The notes below the pieces were generated by a model. That model saw only the letters and a list, made by a program, of their open reading frames with translations. It searched no databases and was not told where the DNA came from. From Christensenella sp. UBA1385 (lineage in GTDB: Bacteria; Bacillota; Clostridia; Christensenellales; Aristaeellaceae): a stretch of DNA of 23,891 nt. The translations under genes were made by a program, and so were the position numbers. Below, one piece after another: positions 1 through 6,091 of this stretch (its first letter is position 1; each line of letters starts with the position of its first letter). Location: assembly GCA_002305755.1 (NCBI GenBank), contig DBQV01000042.1, positions 1-23,891 on the forward strand. The letters are read 5' to 3'.

Positions 1-45
1 GTGGTGCTCTTCCTGCCCAGGATGCTGATAGGCTATCACGGGTGA
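1..45 (+). CDS. C-terminal tail of an upstream gene, unknown (partial)
   Basis: Frame 1 is open from the first base and ends at a TGA at 43-45, encoding a hydrophobic 14-residue tail (VVLFLPRMLIGYHG). A canonical terminator begins about 30 bases later, which supports a real gene ending here. The hydrophobic character suggests a membrane protein, but the fragment is too short to identify. Confidence 0.45.
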   Translation: MVLFLPRMLIGYHG

Positions 46-75
46 GCGGGGAGGATGCGGATCGGTTCGTTTCCG

Positions 76-104
76 GCGGGAGAGCTTCGGCTCTCCCGCT
101 TTTT
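76..104 (+). terminator. Rho-independent terminator of the upstream gene
   Basis: A perfect 10-bp stem (GCGGGAGAGC, 76-85, with GCTCTCCCGC, 90-99) closes a TTCG tetraloop and is followed directly by TTTTT. It separates the partial upstream gene from the promoter at 106-134. Confidence 0.92.
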
Positions 105-105
105 C

Positions 106-134
106 TTGACACTCCCCTGCCGCGGCTTTATCAT
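106..134 (+). promoter_or_regulatory. Sigma-A promoter of the riboflavin kinase-proBA operon
   Basis: TTGACA at 106-111 is followed after exactly 17 bp by TATCAT at 129-134, predicting a transcription start near 141. That places the ATG at 164 about 22 bases into the transcript and rules out the upstream in-frame TTG at 140. Confidence 0.85.
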
Positions 135-163
135 CCAGCTTGAATACGCGATGGAGGTTTTGT

Positions 164-970
164 ATGCAGCCGCTGGGCGTGGTGGAGGGGATCGTTTCGC
201 AGGGCAAGAAGATCGGGCGCACGCTGGGCGTGCCGACGGCCAACCTGCCCCTGCCGCCCGAGGAGGGCAGGCCGGAAAACGGCATCTGGGTGGCGGAGGT
301 CAGCTTCCCGGAGGAAGGGGGAGCGGCGCACGAGGCCGTGCTCAGCCAGGGCTTCCACCCCACGCTGCCCGAGGGCGGGCCCACAGTGGAGGTCTACCTG
401 CTGGATTTCAGGGAGGATCTCTACGGCAGGCGCATCCGGGTGAGCTATCTGCACTACATACGGCCCGAGATCAGATTTGACAGCAGGGAAGCGCTGCGCG
501 AGATGATGCAGAGGGATATTGCCATCGCGCGGGGCTGGTTCCGGGCGCGGGCGGCGGGCAGGCCCCTTTTGCGCGAGCTGGCGGGCGGCTTTTACCGGCA
601 GGGCTATAACTGCGCGGAGGCCCTGCTGCGGGGCATCGACGCCTACGCGGGGCTTGGGCTTTCCGGTGAGGCGCTGCGCCTGGCCGCGGGCTTTGGCGGC
701 GGCATGGGCTGCGGGGATGTCTGCGGCGCGCTGACCGGGGCTGTGATGGGCCTGAGCGCCCTTGCGGTGAAGGACAGGGCGCATAACACGCCCGGCTTTT
801 CCGAGCTGTGCGCGCAGTGGGTAGAGAGCTTCCGGCGCAATCTGGGCGGGACGCTCTGCGCCGAGCTGAAGCCCAGGTACAAAACAGCGGAGCAGGGCTG
901 CCTTGATACCGTGCTGCGCGCGGCGGACAGCTTTGAAAACTATGTGCTGGCAAGCGGCATCAGCCTCTGA
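164..970 (+). CDS. Riboflavin kinase fused to a C_GCAxxG_C_C family domain
   Basis: Predicted 268-residue cytoplasmic protein. Residues about 1-125 match the riboflavin kinase (RibF C-terminal) domain, which makes FMN from riboflavin and ATP: PTAN at 24-27, TVEVYLLDF with the conserved Glu at 76, then DLYG. The FMN adenylyltransferase half of a normal RibF is missing. Residues about 140-265 match the C_GCAxxG_C_C family of putative redox or metal-binding proteins: NCAEA with Cys150, a GFGGGMG stretch, Cys183, Cys187 in CGALTG, then Cys216, Cys232 and Cys246. The ATG at 164 has GGAGG at 153-157. proB follows after 26 bases, so co-transcription is likely. The kinase assignment is firm. The role of the Cys domain is unknown; a flavin-linked redox function is inference from the fusion. 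Confidence 0.88.
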   Translation: MQPLGVVEGIVSQGKKIGRTLGVPTANLPLPPEEGRPENGIWVAEVSFPEEGGAAHEAVLSQGFHPTLPEGGPTVEVYLLDFREDLYGRRIRVSYLHYIRPEIRFDSREALREMMQRDIAIARGWFRARAAGRPLLRELAGGFYRQGYNCAEALLRGIDAYAGLGLSGEALRLAAGFGGGMGCGDVCGALTGAVMGLSALAVKDRAHNTPGFSELCAQWVESFRRNLGGTLCAELKPRYKTAEQGCLDTVLRAADSFENYVLASGISL

Positions 971-996
971 GGCCGCCTGAAGAAAGGAACGGAACA

Positions 997-1782
997 ATGG
1001 AAAGCAAGCGGCGCATCGTGGTCAAGGTGGGCACCTCCACGCTGACCCACCCCAACGGCCGCACCAACCTGCGGGAGATGGAGCGGCTGGTGCGCGTGAT
1101 CAGCGACATCATGAACGGGGGCACGCAGGTGGCCCTGGTCACCTCTGGCGCCATCGGCATCGGCGTGGGCAAGCTGGGCCTTAAGGAGCGCCCTAAGGAT
1201 ACCCCCGGCAAGCAGGCCGCGGCCACCGTGGGCCAGTGCGAGCTGATGTTCATGTACGACAAGATGTTTTCGGAATACGGGCACAAGGTGGGCCAGCTGC
1301 TGATCACCCGCGAGGATGTGGAGGATGAGAAGCGGCACGCCAACCTGATCGCCTGCTTTGACCGCCTGTTTGAGATGGGCGTGCTGCCCGTCATCAACGA
1401 GAACGACGCCGTGGCGGTGGAGGAGATCGTCTACGGCGACAACGACAGCCTCTCGGCCATCGTAGCCCGGCTGGTGAAGGCGGATACGCTCTTCATCCTC
1501 AGCGACATCGACGCGCTCTACGACGCCGACCCGCGCAGGAACCCGCAGGCCCGCCGCGTGCCACGGGTGAGCGAGATCACGCCCGAGCTGCGCGCGGCCT
1601 GCGCGGGCGCGGGCAGCGGCCTTGGCGTGGGCGGCATGGAGACCAAGCTGCACGCCGCCGAGATCGCGCGCGAGGGCGGCATCAGCACCGTCATCATCAA
1701 CGGCACCCCGCCGGACAACCTGTATAGCGCGCTGGAGGGGGCCGACATCGGCACCGTGTTTGAAGGAGGCAGCCATGCTTGA
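997..1782 (+). CDS. proB: Glutamate 5-kinase
   Basis: 261 residues. It phosphorylates L-glutamate to gamma-glutamyl phosphate, the first step of proline synthesis, in the cytoplasm. The amino-acid kinase fold is clear: VVKVGTSTLT near the start (nucleotide/phosphate loop), VTSGAIGIGVGKLGL, INENDAVAVEE and FILSDIDALYDADPR. The protein ends where the kinase domain ends and lacks the C-terminal PUA domain of the roughly 367-residue enterobacterial enzyme. The ATG at 997 is preceded by AAAGGAACGG. The last 8 bases overlap the start of proA, so the two are translationally coupled and probably act as a complex that channels the labile acyl phosphate. Confidence 0.95.
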   Translation: MESKRRIVVKVGTSTLTHPNGRTNLREMERLVRVISDIMNGGTQVALVTSGAIGIGVGKLGLKERPKDTPGKQAAATVGQCELMFMYDKMFSEYGHKVGQLLITREDVEDEKRHANLIACFDRLFEMGVLPVINENDAVAVEEIVYGDNDSLSAIVARLVKADTLFILSDIDALYDADPRRNPQARRVPRVSEITPELRAACAGAGSGLGVGGMETKLHAAEIAREGGISTVIINGTPPDNLYSALEGADIGTVFEGGSHA

Positions 1783-3007
1783 AGCCATGGGTCAAAGGGC
1801 CGCCGCGGCCGAAAAGGCGCTGGCGCAGTCCGCAAACGAAGTGAGAAACAGGGCGCTGCTGGAAATGGCGCGCCTATTGCGCGAGGAGCCGGAAGGGATA
1901 TTGCGTGCCAACGGGGAAGACCTGGCCGCGGCCTGGGAGCTTTCCGCCGCCATGCGGGACCGCCTGCTGCTGGACAGGCGGCGCCTGGAGGGCATCGCCT
2001 CCGCGATGGAGGAGATCGCTGCCCTGCCCGACCCGCTGGGGCGGGTATTGTTTGAAGATACGCGGCCCAACGGCCTGCATATCCGCCGCCTGTCCGTGCC
2101 GCTGGGCGTGATCGCCGTGATCTATGAGGCGCGGCCCAACGTGACGATGGACGCCGCGGCCATGTGCCTGAAAAGCGGCAACGCCGTCATCCTGCGCGGC
2201 GGCAAGGAGGCCATCCGCAGCAATACCGCGCTGGCGGATCTGGCCAGAAGGGCCTGCCTGCTGGCGGGCCTTGCGGAGGACTGCGTGCAGCTGGTCGGCG
2301 ATACGGAGCGGGAGAGCGCGCTGGCGCTGATGCGCCTTTCGGGCTATGTGGACCTGCTGATCCCCCGCGGCGGCCGCGGGCTGATCCAAAGCGCCCTGCA
2401 GAACGCCACCGTGCCCGTGCTTCAGACGGGCGAGGGCGTGTGCCACATCTATGTGGACAGGGCGGCGGACCTTGACATGGCCATAGCCGTGACGGTGAAC
2501 GCCAAGGTGAGCCGCCCCAGCGTGTGCAACGCGGCGGAATGCCTGCTGATCCATCAGGACGCTGCCGAACGCCTCCTGCCCGCCATCGCCGCCGCCCTGA
2601 TGGACAGGGGCGTGGAGCTGCGGGGCGACGAGGCGGCCTGCCGCCTGGTGCCCGGCATGAAGCCCGCGCAGGAGAGCGACTTTGGAAAAGAATACAACGA
2701 CCTCATCATGGCCGTGCGCGTGGTGGAGGGCCTTGACGGGGCGCTGGCCCATATCGCCCGCTATGGCACCCGTCATTCCGAGGCCATCATCACCGGAGAT
2801 GAGTCCGCCGCGCGCCGCTTTTTGAGCGAGGTGGACGCCGCCGCCGTCTACCACAATGCCTCCACCCGCTTTACCGACGGGGGCGAATTCGGCTTCGGCG
2901 CGGAGATCGGCATCGCCACCCAGAAGCTGCACTGCCGCGGCCCGGTGGACATCAAGGCCCTGACCAGCACCAAGTATGTGATCGAGGGCAAGGGGCAGGT
3001 ACGGTAG
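1775..3007 (+). CDS. proA: Glutamate-5-semialdehyde dehydrogenase (gamma-glutamyl phosphate reductase)
   Basis: 410 residues, the normal family length. It reduces gamma-glutamyl phosphate with NADPH to glutamate semialdehyde, which cyclises to pyrroline-5-carboxylate. The aldehyde dehydrogenase fold shows VIYEARPNVT, LRGGKEAIRSN, LIPRGGRGLI, the catalytic Cys251 in RPSVCNAAE, and FGFGAEIGIATQKLH near the C-terminus. The frame is open further upstream, but ATG 1775 is chosen because AAGGAGG (1763-1769) precedes it at a 5-base spacing and the protein then begins like other ProA proteins. It overlaps proB by 8 bases. proC is not in the window. Confidence 0.96.
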   Translation: MLEAMGQRAAAAEKALAQSANEVRNRALLEMARLLREEPEGILRANGEDLAAAWELSAAMRDRLLLDRRRLEGIASAMEEIAALPDPLGRVLFEDTRPNGLHIRRLSVPLGVIAVIYEARPNVTMDAAAMCLKSGNAVILRGGKEAIRSNTALADLARRACLLAGLAEDCVQLVGDTERESALALMRLSGYVDLLIPRGGRGLIQSALQNATVPVLQTGEGVCHIYVDRAADLDMAIAVTVNAKVSRPSVCNAAECLLIHQDAAERLLPAIAAALMDRGVELRGDEAACRLVPGMKPAQESDFGKEYNDLIMAVRVVEGLDGALAHIARYGTRHSEAIITGDESAARRFLSEVDAAAVYHNASTRFTDGGEFGFGAEIGIATQKLHCRGPVDIKALTSTKYVIEGKGQVR

Positions 3008-3033
3008 GATACGATAGGATACGAATACGAAGC

Positions 3034-3067
3034 GGGAAGGGGCGCTTTTGAAAAAGCGCCCCTTCCC
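3034..3067. repeat. Long perfect hairpin downstream of proA
   Basis: A 16-bp perfect inverted repeat (GGGAAGGGGCGCTTTT, 3034-3049, with its complement at 3052-3067) has a two-base centre. No T-run follows on either strand, so it is not a standard intrinsic terminator. It may still end or protect the proBA transcript. Confidence 0.7.
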
Positions 3068-3083
3068 GTACCCATCCCCCGAA

Positions 3084-3169
3084 AACTTTACTTTGGGGCG
3101 ATGACTGCCACGATGTTCCCCTGGTAAAGTTCTTTGGGGGTTTGGGGGATTTCTTTCAAGAAATCCCCC
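3084..3169. repeat. Two further hairpins in the proA-alcohol dehydrogenase spacer
   Basis: AACTTTAC (3084-3091) pairs with GTAAAGTT (3124-3131), with GGGG/CCCC nested inside. Next, GGGGGATTTCTT (3144-3155) pairs with AAGAAATCCCCC (3158-3169) as a 12-bp stem. The spacer 3008-3194 is thus almost entirely palindromic and separates two convergent transcription units. It resembles clostridial intergenic repeat elements, but this window has only one copy. Confidence 0.6.
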
Positions 3170-3194
3170 AAAAATCCTCCGTCCCTTCCCTCTT

Positions 3195-4361
3195 TTACAG
3201 GCAGGCCCTGAAAATCTCCTCGATGTCCTCGTTATTGAGGGGCACGAAGGCTTTTTCCAGCCGGCCGCCGCGGTTGGCGTGGGCGGCCATGGCTTTGAAG
3301 TGCTCGGTGCCGATGCCCAGCTCCGAGAGCGTCATGGGGATGCCGGCCTCGCGGTAGAAATTTTCCAGCTGGTCGATGCCCTCCTGCGCGAGGGCGAGCT
3401 CATCGTCGTTTTCAAGGCCCCAGACCTTCCTGGCAAAACGGGTGAAGCGCCAGAGGCAGGAGGGGTCCTTTTTCAGGATGTGCCGCATCCAGCGGGGCGT
3501 CAGGATGGCCAGGCCCACGCCGTGCGTGATGTCGTAGTAGGCGGAGAGCTCATGTTCCATGGCGTGGCAGGGCCAGAAGGTGGGCTGCTTGCCGTACTCC
3601 GGTATGCCGGAGCAGGCCACGGAGGAGATGGCCATCAGGTTGGCGCGGGCGGCGTAATGATCGGGCTCCTGCAGCGCGATGGGCAGGTACTTGATGGCGG
3701 CCGTCAGCACGCCCTCGGCGATGCTGTCGGACAGATCGCTGTCCTCGGTGCGGGAGAAATAGCCCTCGAAGATGTGGCTCATGATGTCCGCCGCGCCCGC
3801 CGCCGTGTGATAGGCGGGCACGGAGAAGGTGTAGCTGGGGTCGCAGATGGAGACGGCGGGGTAGGTGAACATGTTGCCCAGCTTTTTTCTGAGCTTCAGG
3901 TTGCTGATCACGCCGCCGCCGTCAAACTCGCTGCCCGTGGCGCTGAGGGTGAGGATGTCTACCAGCGGCAGGGCCTTCAGCGCGCCGTGCTCGGATTCGA
4001 CCATCTGCCACAGATCCCCCTCGTAGAAGACGCCCGCCGCGATGGCCTTGGAGCAGTCGATGGTGCTGCCGCCGCCCACGGCGAGGATGACCTCGACGCC
4101 GCGTTCTTTGCACAGCCGCACGCCCTCCTCTACCGATTCGATGCGGGGATTGGGCTCGATGCCGCCGAGCTCCGTCACGGCAAAGCCGCCTTTGTTAAGG
4201 ATATCCATCACCTCGCCGTACAGCCCGGTCTTTTTGATGGAACCGCCGCCGTAGGTGAGCAGCACCCGGGTGCCGAAGGCCCGCAGCGCCTCGTCCAGAT
4301 GGGCGATCTGGCCCCGGCCGAAATACAGCCTGGTGGGAATATCATGGATGAAATTCAGCAT
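3195..4361 (-). CDS. Iron-containing alcohol dehydrogenase, butanol dehydrogenase/YqhD type
   Basis: 388 residues. It reduces aldehydes to alcohols with NAD(P)H in the cytoplasm, usually for fermentative redox balance or aldehyde detoxification. Features of the YqhD/BDH branch are YGGGSIKKTGLYG near residue 37, the nucleotide-binding GGGST at 96-100, and metal ligands Asp192, His196, His266 (HAMEHEL) and His280 (DITHGVG), placed by motif comparison with YqhD. The start has AAGGAG eight bases upstream. It lies 123 bases downstream of the aldo/keto reductase on the same strand, so both may share a transcript. The physiological substrate cannot be read from sequence. Confidence 0.93.
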   Translation of the reverse strand: MLNFIHDIPTRLYFGRGQIAHLDEALRAFGTRVLLTYGGGSIKKTGLYGEVMDILNKGGFAVTELGGIEPNPRIESVEEGVRLCKERGVEVILAVGGGSTIDCSKAIAAGVFYEGDLWQMVESEHGALKALPLVDILTLSATGSEFDGGGVISNLKLRKKLGNMFTYPAVSICDPSYTFSVPAYHTAAGAADIMSHIFEGYFSRTEDSDLSDSIAEGVLTAAIKYLPIALQEPDHYAARANLMAISSVACSGIPEYGKQPTFWPCHAMEHELSAYYDITHGVGLAILTPRWMRHILKKDPSCLWRFTRFARKVWGLENDDELALAQEGIDQLENFYREAGIPMTLSELGIGTEHFKAMAAHANRGGRLEKAFVPLNNEDIEEIFRACL

Positions 4362-4484
4362 TCAATGTTCTCCTTGCTTGGAAAGTCAGAAAGCGGGGCT
4401 GTCCGGATCGGCGGCGCAGCCCACGCAGCCCTTGGGATCTGCGGTCAGCGGCAGGCTCCGGCGGGTGGGGTTTCGGTCAGACGC

Positions 4485-5411
4485 TCAGGGCAGGAACTTG
4501 CCGGAGGCCAGGTAGAGCTGATACCACTCGCGGTGAGAGAGCCTGACGCCGGAGGCGGCGCAGATCTCCCTCAGGTGCTGCGGGTTCATGGTGCCCACGA
4601 TCGCCTGCATCTTCGCCGGATGGCGGAGGATCCACGCGATGGCGACCGCCGATTTGGATACGCCCCACTTGCCGCCCAGCTCGTCCAGGGCGCGGTTCAG
4701 CTCCGGGAAGTCCGGGTGGTCGATGAAGGAGCCCTTGAACATGCCGAACTGCAGCGGCGACCAGGCCTGCACCGTGATCTCATGCAGACGGCAGTAGTCC
4801 AGTATGCCGTTGTCCCGGTCGATGGAGCGCTCGGTGGTCAGGTTGTTCAGGTAGAGCCCGCCGTCGATCAGCTGGGTCTGGTCGAGGGAGAACTGCAGCT
4901 GGTTGAACACCAGCGGCCGGCTCACGTATTTTTTCAGCAGCTCCAGCTGGCCGGGCGTCACGTTGCTCACGCCGAAGTGGCGCACCTTGCCGCTGCGGTA
5001 AAGCGTGTCGAAGGCCTCGGCCACCTCCTGCGGATCGAACAGCAGATCCGGGCGGTGCAGCAGCAGCACATCCAGATAGTCGGTCTTCAGCCGCTTCAGG
5101 CTGCCGTCCACGCTGGAGAGGATGTCATCCCGGCTCCAGTCAAACTCGCCGCGGTCAAAGTGCAGGCCGCACTTGGTCTGCAGCACCACGTCCCCGCGCT
5201 TCAGGCCGGTCAGCGGGAAGGCCTCGCCGAAGCGGGTCTCGGCCTCGCCGTCGCCGTAGCAGGTGGCGTGATCGAAAAAGTCGATGCCCTCCCCGTAGGC
5301 GGTGCTGATCATCTCAGCCGCCGCCTCCCTGGACAGCGCGGGCATGCGCATACAGCCGAGGATGATGCCGGGCACCTTCTGAGGGCCGTTTGCAACGTTG
5401 ATCGTATCCAT
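4485..5411 (-). CDS. Aldo/keto reductase
   Basis: 308 residues, a single TIM barrel that reduces carbonyls with NAD(P)H. The catalytic tetrad is visible: Asp47 and Tyr52 (DFFDHATCYGDGE), Lys80 (QTKCG) and His119 (LLLHRPD). Cofactor-binding features are GVSN and, near the C-terminus, IVGTMNPQHL with the downstream Glu. It resembles YdhF-like oxidoreductases. The start ATG is preceded by AAAGGATGGAG. Its partner is probably the alcohol dehydrogenase just downstream; together they would turn over reactive aldehydes or ketones. The frame stays open for 32 codons after the TGA stop (see findings). Promoter elements upstream are weak: TATACG and TAAAAT lie on the minus strand around 5530-5550. Confidence 0.93.
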   Translation of the reverse strand: MDTINVANGPQKVPGIILGCMRMPALSREAAAEMISTAYGEGIDFFDHATCYGDGEAETRFGEAFPLTGLKRGDVVLQTKCGLHFDRGEFDWSRDDILSSVDGSLKRLKTDYLDVLLLHRPDLLFDPQEVAEAFDTLYRSGKVRHFGVSNVTPGQLELLKKYVSRPLVFNQLQFSLDQTQLIDGGLYLNNLTTERSIDRDNGILDYCRLHEITVQAWSPLQFGMFKGSFIDHPDFPELNRALDELGGKWGVSKSAVAIAWILRHPAKMQAIVGTMNPQHLREICAASGVRLSHREWYQLYLASGKFLP

Positions 5412-5580
5412 TGTGTCTCCATCCTTTCGATAAAGATTGGGTCAAGAGGATATGAAGGAAGGCGCCCTGCTCCCGCTGCGGGGAGGCGTGCTCCGCCGCT
5501 TTGAAACGCTGAGACCTCTTTCTCCTTCTTAGCGTATACCCACATTTTACACCTTGGAACAGGGCGGCGGAAGATTTGGC

Positions 5581-5594
5581 CATGCCCCGGCATG
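5581..5594 (+). repeat. 14-mer direct repeat, copy 1
   Basis: CATGCCCCGGCATG, an imperfect palindrome, is present here and identically at 6006-6019. The two copies bracket the structured island. Confidence 0.7.
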
Positions 5595-5601
5595 TCCATA
5601 G

Positions 5602-5630
5602 CCCGTCAAAGAACCAAGTTCTTTGACGGG
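5602..5630. repeat. 13-bp perfect hairpin
   Basis: CCCGTCAAAGAAC (5602-5614) and GTTCTTTGACGGG (5618-5630) are exact complements around a CAA loop. There is no T-run on either side, so a simple terminator is unlikely. Confidence 0.8.
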
Positions 5631-5724
5631 GAAGGGGACGGGCCATCCGCCTTTTCGCTTCGCTCTCCGGGCGGCGGATGGGCCGAAGCTAAGCTCCGCC
5701 TGTGGCGGAAAAAGCGAGGCGAAG

Positions 5725-5776
5725 GCCCAATGAGCAAAGGAGCAGGCATGGCCTGCGACTATTGCGAATTGAGACC
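5725..5776 (+). repeat. Palindromic intergenic repeat, copy A
   Basis: Begins GCCCAATGAGCAA and ends TTGCGAATTGAGACC. The ends are imperfect inverted repeats (CAATGAGCAA against TTGCGAATTG). The centre is a small hairpin, GCAGGC-ATG-GCCTGC (5742-5756). Copy B at 5864 has the same ends with a different centre. Confidence 0.8.
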
Positions 5777-5863
5777 AAGGAAACCCGGGCTTTGCAAGGC
5801 CTTCCGCCCCACCGCGCATGGGCAGAGGCGAGCGCCCGCTGTGCGGGAGCAAGCGAGACGGCA

Positions 5864-5933
5864 GCCCAATGAGCAAGGAAAAGCGCAAACACCGCTTGCG
5901 GTGTGAAGCGCTTGACCGTTGCGAATTGAGACC
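5864..5933 (+). repeat. Palindromic intergenic repeat, copy B
   Basis: Same left 13-mer (5864-5876) and same right 15-mer (5919-5933) as copy A. The centre is a longer two-step hairpin: AAGCGC (5881-5886) with GCGCTT (5908-5913), enclosing CACCGC-TT-GCGGTG. Structure is kept while the sequence changes. Confidence 0.8.
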
Positions 5934-6005
5934 GCTGGGGCGGATTCAAATCAGAGGGCTTCGCCCTCCGATACCTCCTGATTATACTTTTTGACAGCCT
6001 GTGGT

Positions 6006-6019
6006 CATGCCCCGGCATG
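6006..6019 (+). repeat. 14-mer direct repeat, copy 2
   Basis: Identical to 5581-5594 (CATGCCCCGGCATG). It lies immediately upstream of the phosphoglucomutase promoter. Confidence 0.7.
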
Positions 6020-6035
6020 GTGATTTTTTGCGCAA

Positions 6036-6047
6036 GTATGATATAAT
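6036..6047 (+). promoter_or_regulatory. Extended -10 promoter of the phosphoglucomutase gene
   Basis: GTATGATATAAT contains a perfect TATAAT (6042-6047) with the upstream TG of an extended -10. No convincing -35 is seen at 17 bp (GTGATT). The same 12-mer occurs at the DUF1836 promoter. Confidence 0.75.
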
Positions 6048-6091
6048 AAAAGCCGATAGCCGCGGCACGGCGCGTGAGGAGATGGAGCAGT

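Larger units (their letters stand above)
5412..6091. other. Gene-free structured intergenic island
   Basis: About 680 bp between the divergent aldo/keto reductase and phosphoglucomutase genes. Open frames exist on both strands but resemble no family and run through palindromes. The DNA holds at least six hairpins: 5602-5630, 5643-5681, 5742-5756, 5835-5847, 5881-5913 and 5954-5968. It also has two copies of a palindromic repeat and two copies of a 14-mer near its ends. The last 70 bases carry the promoter and ribosome site of the downstream gene. Confidence 0.75.

Noticed and set aside
3279..5504. 741-codon plus-strand open frame
   Set aside because: It runs antisense through the alcohol dehydrogenase and aldo/keto reductase, which have intact catalytic motifs. 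Its product has low-complexity Gly/Ala/His/Gln composition typical of GC-rich antisense frames.
5748..5906. 52-codon frame in the structured island with an SD-like AAAGGAG and a start MACDYCELRP
   Set aside because: The SD and the first codons are part of palindromic repeat A and the end lies in repeat B, so the sequence is explained by the repeat structure. No homology is recognised.
5725..5933. CRISPR array
   Set aside because: Only two units, with repeats split into two conserved ends around differing hairpins rather than one repeat with unique spacers, and no cas genes.
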